Source: Leptodactylus fallax (Eukaryota > Chordata > Amphibia > Anura > Leptodactylidae). Taken from it: a stretch of DNA of 64,000 bases. Position numbers and translations under genes: made by a program. The stretch spans positions 5,823,501 to 5,887,500 of the forward strand of contig CAMRHE010000063.1 in NCBI GenBank assembly GCA_947044405.1, given 5' to 3'. The notes under the pieces are model-generated. The model made no database searches. It saw only the letters and a program-made list of their open reading frames with translations, and was not told the origin of the DNA. Shown piece by piece: positions 49,301-58,300 of the stretch. The stretch's first letter is position 1, and every line of letters begins with the position of its first letter.

Positions 49301-52300
49301 TACAAGACACAATGCACACATGAAGATTGAGAAACCTACTTCAGCCTGAATAATGTTCCAAGCGTTCTTCAGCCCTACATTATTTTCCGTATTGTAAAGC
49401 AATAAACCATCTTTCAAATCCTGCTTTGCGTTCTCATTGACCTAGGGGAGAAAAGAGAAAAAGTATAGAAATTTCATAGTAAGTCATTTCTTAAAGGGAT
49501 ATCTTCATAAACAGCTAGGACTCCCCTCTAGACACACTGCAAGGTAGGGTGTAGGTCTTTGGTCTGAAAGTCATAGGAAGGGGGTCAAGAGGGGGAAGTA
49601 ACCACCAGGACCTTTTGTCCATGGTGGCAAAATTTTGCATTATAATGAAGGTCCAGTGGGGTCCCTCTCTTCTTCTAGGGTAAACCAACCCATTTCCCAA
49701 ATAATTTTTTTAAGAAGCCCCAATCTGGAGAATAATTCCACAAAGACAATCCAAACAGATGCAACAAGAAGATCTACTACCTTTGACCACCCACACACTT
49801 TCCCAAAAGATTATATTTGTCAGAACTGAATGGGAGTACACTAGAGAAGAAGCTGGGTGGAAGTATGGCTTCTTGAGCATGAGAGTATTCAAAATAGAGC
49901 ACCCGTTGTGAAGAATGTTGATCAGAGGGAAAAGCAGGTCCATGTCCTTCTGTCTTCGGTGGCAAAACTTATATTATAATGAAAGCCCAGTGTAGTTTCC
50001 TCTCTTCTATGTATTTGTTGTAGATGCAATTGCCAAATAAATTCTTTAAGAAGCCCCAAACTGGGAAATAATTCCACAGAGAAGGTCCAAGAGATGCAAC
50101 TAGCAGCTCTACTACCTTTGACACATTTTTCAATTGACAGTATAAATAAAAAAAAATATTATATATTTGTCAGAACTGAATAGAAGTACACTAGAGAAGA
50201 AGCTGAGATGGAAGTATGGCTTTTGTTGAGCATGAGAGTATTCAATATAGGACACTCATTGTTCGGGATGTCCATCAGAGGGAAGAGCAATTTTGAAGAG
50301 AGTCTCTGGCTGTAGAAGACTGGGATTACATGAACAGCCCATTACAAGGACCTTTCACCACCTCCACCAACGTCAGCTCTTTGAACCCTTCAAGACGCCG
50401 CTCCACCGATTCTGACACAGTTGAAAGTTTTTCTCTAGCCCCACCATTCTTGAGCAATCATTTCTGCTATATTTAGCACAATTATCCTCTCTACTATCAG
50501 GTTGGCGGTCCTAGACTTTCTGTTCCACTTTTTGTTCCAGCCCAGGACCACCCACCTGACAATAGAGCACCTAATTAGCATATTGGATAATGAAACTAAC
50601 AACACTGATTTCTTGGGAATGGTAGGGGCTAGAGAAAAAATTCCAACTGCATCAGAATCAGTGGAGAGACGGCTATTGAAAGAGTTGGAATTGGTGGAGG
50701 TGGTGAAGGTCCTTAGATTGGCACCATCTGGAGACATTACAGTGGAATTTAACTTTTTCTGCTGGGTGCTCCTGCAAAATACAGATAATTTCTTGGCAAC
50801 CTTGCAATGGGAGACCTTATGATCTGATTATTAAAAGGTGGACAACCCCTTTACGAAAAAAAGATAGGAAAAAATCTATTTGGATTACCCAATGACCTAT
50901 TAATAGCCGACTGGGTCACAGTATTAATTAAAAAATGTCCTTGATATCTGATAGATGAGAGTGATGTGACTTATATACGAGCTTCCGATTCGCAGTTTAT
51001 TATGGTTTCACAAAATTTATCATTGGATGTTATGGGAAAAACAGAAAAGAAACAAATGCACCGTAAAACATAAATATGACCAGGTTTACAAGTACTGCAA
51101 AAAAAAAAAAATACGCACAGACTGACCTTTACACAACTTGCCAAAGTCAAATACATGAGCTGTGACCGCGTGAATACTTTTCACAATGAGTTTTTAAAAT
51201 AACCGGTCGCTTAAAAGAGGGCAACGGTTCATCCAAAATTGTATGTAACCTACATTTATTCCCAGCTAATGCTCTCAAGTGCAGCATCGTCAAAGGAGTG
51301 TTTCTCAATTAATGTGCAGTAGAGCGTGCTTAATGCAAGGTCTGTGAACCAAGCGCTCCTGATATGAAAAACCAATTGTGCATTGCTCTCAACTTGTGGA
51401 CAATAAACATCTGGATTTTATGAAGTCCTCGTTCCATTTATTATTCTATTTCTAGAATCCTTTGTCCAGGGGAGCACTTGTAAAATGTGAATTCATGGAG
51501 GTATAATTGAGAATATTTTCATAGTTAGAAAAAAATAACATATAAAAGAAATATATACAAATTTTTGGTCATTTTTTTTTTTATCTCACTATGAAAGAGG
51601 TTCCTTATGGGCCTCAAGAGAACACACAATGGTCTGACACGTCTTATTCCGTCAAGTTCTCTTTTCAGCTTTGCTATATAGTCTGGGACATGATCAGCAG
51701 AGACATCTCATTAGAGGGTGAGATTTTTTTTTTTTTTTTACAATAAATTTTTATTGTTTTTCAAATTTGTCAAATATGCAATAGCATACAGTTGGTGCAC
51801 GTGATCAATGTGCATGTGCATGTGATCAATGATCCCAAAACACTGGGGACACCTCTCTGCCGCCTGGCCCAGAGGGGGAAAGGAGAAAGTCCCATGACAT
51901 ATAATAAATCATAAGATGGAGTAGAAAGCGGAAAAGACCTTTCACCACCTCCACCAACTGCAGTTCTTTGCATTCTCCAATAGGGGCTGCACCACTGATT
52001 CTGGAGCAGTTGGAATTTTTTTCTCTAGTCCCCACCATTCCAGAGCAATCAGTGCTGTTAATTTCAGCACAACTATGCTGTCTACCGTCAGGTGGGCGGT
52101 GACAGGCAGAAGCAGATAGATAGGGACCGCCCCAATGACAGCAGAGAACATAATTAGTAATAGAAAGGATTACTCAGGAACAGTAGGGGCTAGAGAAAAA
52201 ATTCCAACTGCGTCAGAATCAGTGGAGTGGTGCCCATTGAAGAATACAAAAAGTTAGAGTTGGTAGAGGCAGTGAAGGGTCCGCTTTAGAGACAGGTGTC

Positions 52301-55300
52301 AGTTCTACTGACCTACCGATAGCCTAGATTAGATTATGCAGTATAGCGACTCACTATACAGGATGTGTGTGCATCCAATACGGTCACCACAAGAAAGGTT
52401 TTACCAGTCAGCACTTTTATATAAATGGCTGTGACCACTTCACTTTCTGTTATTAGGAAACTTTTTGTTTGCTACTTAATTTTTTAAAAATTTTTGGGAA
52501 GTTTTGAAGAATTTTATGAAGGTTCCGATGTTCATGCTTTTATCCATACATGTTACACCTGTAGAATTTCCAGAATTTGCCTATATCTATCAGTAATTTT
52601 TTTTTTTTTTGGAATTACAAATAAGCACTCCATACCCTTGGCCAATTTTTGTAATTGAATTCTTGGCTGATTTTTGTTAATGCTATGATACTAAAAATAA
52701 CAGCAAGTAGCCAATTTTTTTCTGGACTGTGGAACAGATTTCCACTGGTCTGAAACAATTGGATTGTCACTCTTGATTAGTAGATTATCACCCAGGCTGC
52801 TAAATTGCAGCTCGATTATTGTCAGAAAGCCTGTTCAGAGGCAAACTAAGCCACAGGCTCTCAGTGTGCCGCCATATGGTGCCATGCTGCACTGTATTAT
52901 AGGAATTAACTCCCCTAGAAATATCTCTATTGTATGGTGTCTGATGGGGCATAACTGTGTCTTTCGGATTTATCATATGCAAGCAGACTTCTCTATGCCT
53001 TTGTACAATATTGTAGACATAGAATTCCATGCAAATGTTTTAGGCAGGTGTGGAAAAATGCGGCAAAGAAAGAATGCTTTCAAAAATAGAAGGGTTAAGA
53101 GTTTATTTTTGTCAATTTACAAAATTAAGAAAAGAGAAATGTAAATCCCTTCACTATTTGGTGTGACTTTTGCCCTTTGGAGGAGGAGTCTTGGAAGTGA
53201 TGATCCGGCCCCCGGGGAGCCCTGATCTCAACATGATCCAGTCTGTCTGGGATGACATGAAGAGACAGAAGGATTGGAGCGAGCCGACATCCACAAAAAA
53301 TCTGTGCTTAGTTCTCAAAGATGGCGGGAACAACCTCCCTGCCGAGGTCCTTCAAAAATTCTGTATCGAGAATAATTGATGAAAGGCAAAGGGTTAAAGG
53401 TCACACCAAATATTTCTCTTTTCTTCATTTACTTAATTTTTTTAATTAACAAAAATAAATTACTTCTTTTTTTAAAAACATTTTCTCTAAACTTTTTGTA
53501 CAGTACTTAACATAGCCACATCAATGGGTGCCGTATTCTAGCTTCGTACCGCTCAGAGGTTATACGGAGCTGAAATCCGGTCGTGTGCGTTAATCCTACC
53601 AACAGGATTCAGATTTTCTTTAGCGGTAAACTTTGATCTTCCTGTAGATTTAATAGCGTTTTAATTGGTCTAAATGGGACCCATTACTTCTGCCGTCAGT
53701 CCAAACTCTACTTTTACTCGGAATCGACAGCAATAACTTTGAAGTTCTTCTACGGCATTATTAAGTCTCTCAAATCCTGTTAGACGCTGTGGCAATTGCT
53801 TCTCCAAAAAAAAGTCGTCCCTACAAACAGTCTTCCACTTTGATATGCAAATGAGGCGCTACTTAAACGAAGGAGCATCGGAAATGATAAGAAAAGTGTT
53901 TGTTATTCAGTAGCACTTGTTCCTACCTACGAAAGATCTTAAAAGCTATAAGACAGATGATGAACACGAGTCATTTTCTGTTTCTTTTCCTAATTGACTG
54001 CGGTTGCTTTGTTTGCTACATTAACATAAATCTTCTTACTTGTCATTCTGCGCTCAAAAAGATAATCGCTTAAAATAACAACTTTTCAATAGCCAAAATT
54101 TTATTTAATAAATATGTCTTTGGTTGGTAAAAAGTAATCCAGAAATATGATTAAACTATATGGAAAAGCGTGAAAACAATTATAGGGGCTAGAACATTTT
54201 TTTCACAATTTTAAAAGTTTTTTTATTCATTTTTTCTTTTTTTTTCAAGCAATTGTGATTTTTTTTTAGGCAGAAATTAAGATCTGATAGAATATAAATC
54301 TAGATACAGTATTTTTCCTTTTACAGGTTAGGTTCTGTTTACAACTCTTTCGAAGGCTTTGGTTGGACATTAATTTTTTTTTTTATTTAGGGCCTATCCT
54401 TAGGATCAATGGAAGGTTTAACAGTTGGCCCTTCTGATGTATGGGGCCACTTCCGAGGCCTGTACTATACACAGCCGAAAGCATTTGGCTAGGGGTCCTT
54501 GTGTATTGGCCAGTACCGATACTGCAGCTCAGTGTAGGAAGTGGCCCTGTAGAACTGATCGATCCGGGGGCCTGATGTTGGTCCCCAACCAATCATATAT
54601 TTATGGCCAATCCTAAGGATAAAAAATTCCAGGCCAATCCCTTTTAGAGCCTCCATCAAGGATTCTGTCACATTTAACTGAAAAATTTGCATACAGCTAC
54701 TTTTACGTCAAAACGATGGATACCTAGGCAGAATCCCATGTTTCCCATTATACGTCAATGGGGACCGTAGGTCAGTCCTATGATGAGTTTCTGTTATAAA
54801 CAAATATGAAAAAAGGCTTAAATTTCCCATGTTGTTTTTGTTTTTTTATTTCAAATTCTTACAAATTTTAATTTATTGATTTCCAAATTAAATTTTTATA
54901 TAGTATGTAATGATACATATGAAGTAACTTTTCTATTAACCTAACCAGACTCTTAGTAGTTGTATGTTTTTGTACCATTTTTATATGACTATCCTTGTCT
55001 TGTACATGAGAAGATAAGAATAAAAAACACCTTGAGATCAAAATAAAAACTGTATAAAATGAATGAGGAAACTCTGATCAACTTCAAGGAAAAAGTAAAT
55101 CAATAAGCGCGGCTCACACAGGTAGTTTTTGTTGCTAGTTTTCAGTACAAGTCAAAACCAGGAGTCCTTAATGTCTGGTGGGTAAAATGTTTTACAACAG
55201 GTTAAAAAAAGTAAGCAATTCTTACCTCACCAATCCCCCAGATTTCCTTGTCCCTCCTGACATACAGAAAATGATAGGTGTGGGGGCCATTATACTGAAC

Positions 55301-58300
55301 ATGGGGCCATTTTACTGAGTGTGGAGGCCATTATATTGTGTGTGGGGGCCATTATATTACATGTGGGAGAACTGAGGGGCCATTGTACTACATATGTGGA
55401 CCATTATATTACAGGTGGGAGAACTGAGGGGGCTATTACACTACATGGGGACCATTATATTACAGGTGAGGGCACTGTGGGGGGTCATTCTACTGAAGGT
55501 GGGGGCACTGAGGGGGCCATTATACTACATATGAGGCCATTATATTACAGAAGGGGCACTGAGGGGGCCATTCTACTACATGTGGGGGTCATTATATTAC
55601 ATGTTTGGGCCCTGAGGGGGGCCATTCTACTGAGCATGGAGACCATTATTCTACATGTGGGGGCCATTCTACTGAGCATGGAGGCCATTATTCTACTTGT
55701 GGGGCACAGAAGAGGGTCATTTTATTACATGTGGGTCACTGAAGGGGCCATTTTACTAAGTGTGAGAGCTGTTATACTACATGTGCAGGAACTAACAGGG
55801 TCATTATACTACATATGGGGATCATTGTATTACAAGTGGGGGCACTGTGGGCGCCATTATACTACATGTGGGGGCACTACATAACTGCTGATGTAGTACT
55901 GATGAGTACTTCACTTGAAAAGATTGAGAATCACTGATCCAGATTATCGAATACCCCGGTACATATCAGGTTCTATTTATCCCGAATTTTACTGTAGTAG
56001 TCGACTATAAAATACGTAAAATTTCACTCAGTTTCCATTGAATATGGAAAGGTTGCCCAAGCAGCCAGGTGGCTTCAGTTCATAGGTTTTAATGTCTGAT
56101 GAACACACGCTGTCGGTGTCATGCAGGGCTTCGCAGCATCGCCTCATAGGATTGCTAAACTGTCTAGTGCTAGACAGCTCCAGCCGGCCATTAGTCAGTC
56201 CTATGAAATGCTCTGTCGCTGGTGAGCACACAAAGCAGCCACGTCGCACAAGTGAAATCAGTTTAGTTTTATGGAGTGTTTTCATCCTCTCAATAGGTAT
56301 TTAAAATGCTAATGTACAAAAATACTCCGCACAATGCCCACCATTATCATACTGAAGAACGGGGCTGATTCCGTCAAATACAATTCAATAAAGCATATTC
56401 CGGTGACAGCTGTTTATTATTTTCGGCATGTTGGAAATGAACAAGGAAGAAAGTTTCGAGGCCAATTTCAGGGCATTAAACATCTGTCTTCTTCAACGTT
56501 CCAGGTTATTAATACAAGGAGAGTGATGATTTAAAGGGATTAAAAAACTGAAATTTTAAATTTGCATTTTTTTCAAAATTTTTTGTACAGCTGGGTACAA
56601 CAATAACCTCCTGGCAATATAAGAACAGACCAAGCCACCTGCACAGACAAAAGACTCCCCCTCCCCGATAAAGAAATTCTGAAACAAAGATATACACACA
56701 AAGTACTTAAAAGGGTTGTCTAAGTTAAGAAATATATACCAGCTTTTAATTCTCAGAAAATGTGTCACTTTTGATTTCATGGGATGTGAGTGGTCCACCA
56801 GCCTGATATTTATTGCCTATCCTAAGGAAAGGCCATAAATAAAAAAAAAATCTGGACACACCCTTTAAGATCCATATTTAGGTAACAAATGACTTACCCT
56901 GTCCATATAGACGAAGAAGAGGATAATGAGTATCAGCTCGGCCAAAAGAATTATCATCAAAATGATGAAAAACTGAAATAAGAAAAAGAAAATGAACACT
57001 TGGCTTTAATACAGAAACATTTTAATTGATATAAATAGAGATGGGGAACATCAGAAGTTTCTTTTCGAGGAATATTCATGAGGTTTGGCCCTCCAGTTTG
57101 AACCAGAAGTTCTATTATATTCTAGGGTCTCCTCAAACCTTGCCTCATCCTTCCTGGGTGTCCGGTGGTCCCTGGCATCCTTTTCAGGCCTTCTCCGGCC
57201 TCTGGCTGTTGTCACGTGTCCTGGAGTCACTGCTGAGACCTTATGGTCATGATGTAATCGCGTCCCGGGGTGCATGATGTCAGCCAGAGGCAGTTAGAGT
57301 TCTGAAGAGGATGCTGGGGGACTGTCAGAAGCCCAGGAGAGGTAAAGTAAGGTGAGTATAACTGTTCGCTATTTTTACTCACCTACATTGGGCCTCCACT
57401 AATTATACTTTGGAGTCGAATCTGGTTTTATCCAAACGGTTCATCCATAGTTATAAATACTTATATGAAATGACAATGCAAAATGATATATTCTGACTGC
57501 CCGCAGCCACCACTAGGGAAAACTTAGGAGAATACTAGGACACACTTACTCATTCTGGAGAAGATAATATAGGGAAAATTTGGCAGAATTCTGGCGTAAT
57601 TTGTGCCAAGAAAACCTCATGTACTAAGTGTTTTAGACACCTTTCTACAGTTTCTGCACTTCATCCGGAAAGTGGACTTACTAGCAAATGGGCGGAACTT
57701 GTCAAAGAGGGGGAGTTTGATTTTAAATACTGTGTCAAAAATGTGGCAAAATTTTCACAGTTTTTGTCGGAAAATAAGTAGTATAAAGTTAGACCAGAGA
57801 GTCTAAAAGTACGCCAGATTTTACAAACAGGATTAGACCCTTTGATATATCTGTCATGGTTTAAGACTGTCAGGTCTAAGTTGGCCATGTCTAAAATTTA
57901 TACAGTATGGGGGGGATTTATTATCCTATCTACGCCAGTTTTCCGGCGTAGATGGGTGTAATTGTGCCACATCTTTGGTTCCCCTTCTTGCACCAAAGAT
58001 GTGTCACATTCCATGTGTTCGTTCTGACCCTTACTCGCAACTTTTTGTAAAAGAGAGCTGAGAGCAAGGCAGAAAGGGACGGGAATGTCTAGGCCCAACA
58101 AATTTATTATAATCAGAGACTTTATTAGGACTGGTGTAGGAAAAACTGTCTTTGTTGTGAGTGGAGTTATGGGCCATGAACATCTGAATAGTTCAACATC
58201 TACCCTAAAGGTCTTAGCAAGGTCACAGTTGTAGCTACAGGCAAGATTTCCCAGTATGAACCGCAATATAATCACATTGTATTACATTCATTACATACCA

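Noticed and set aside
49083..49417. Frames extending beyond the TSPAN9 exons as alternative proteins
   Set aside because: The extra residues come from intron read-through past clear GT-AG sites.
55321..55884. 187-codon Gly/Ile-rich frame
   Set aside because: A by-product of the irregular G-rich minisatellite.
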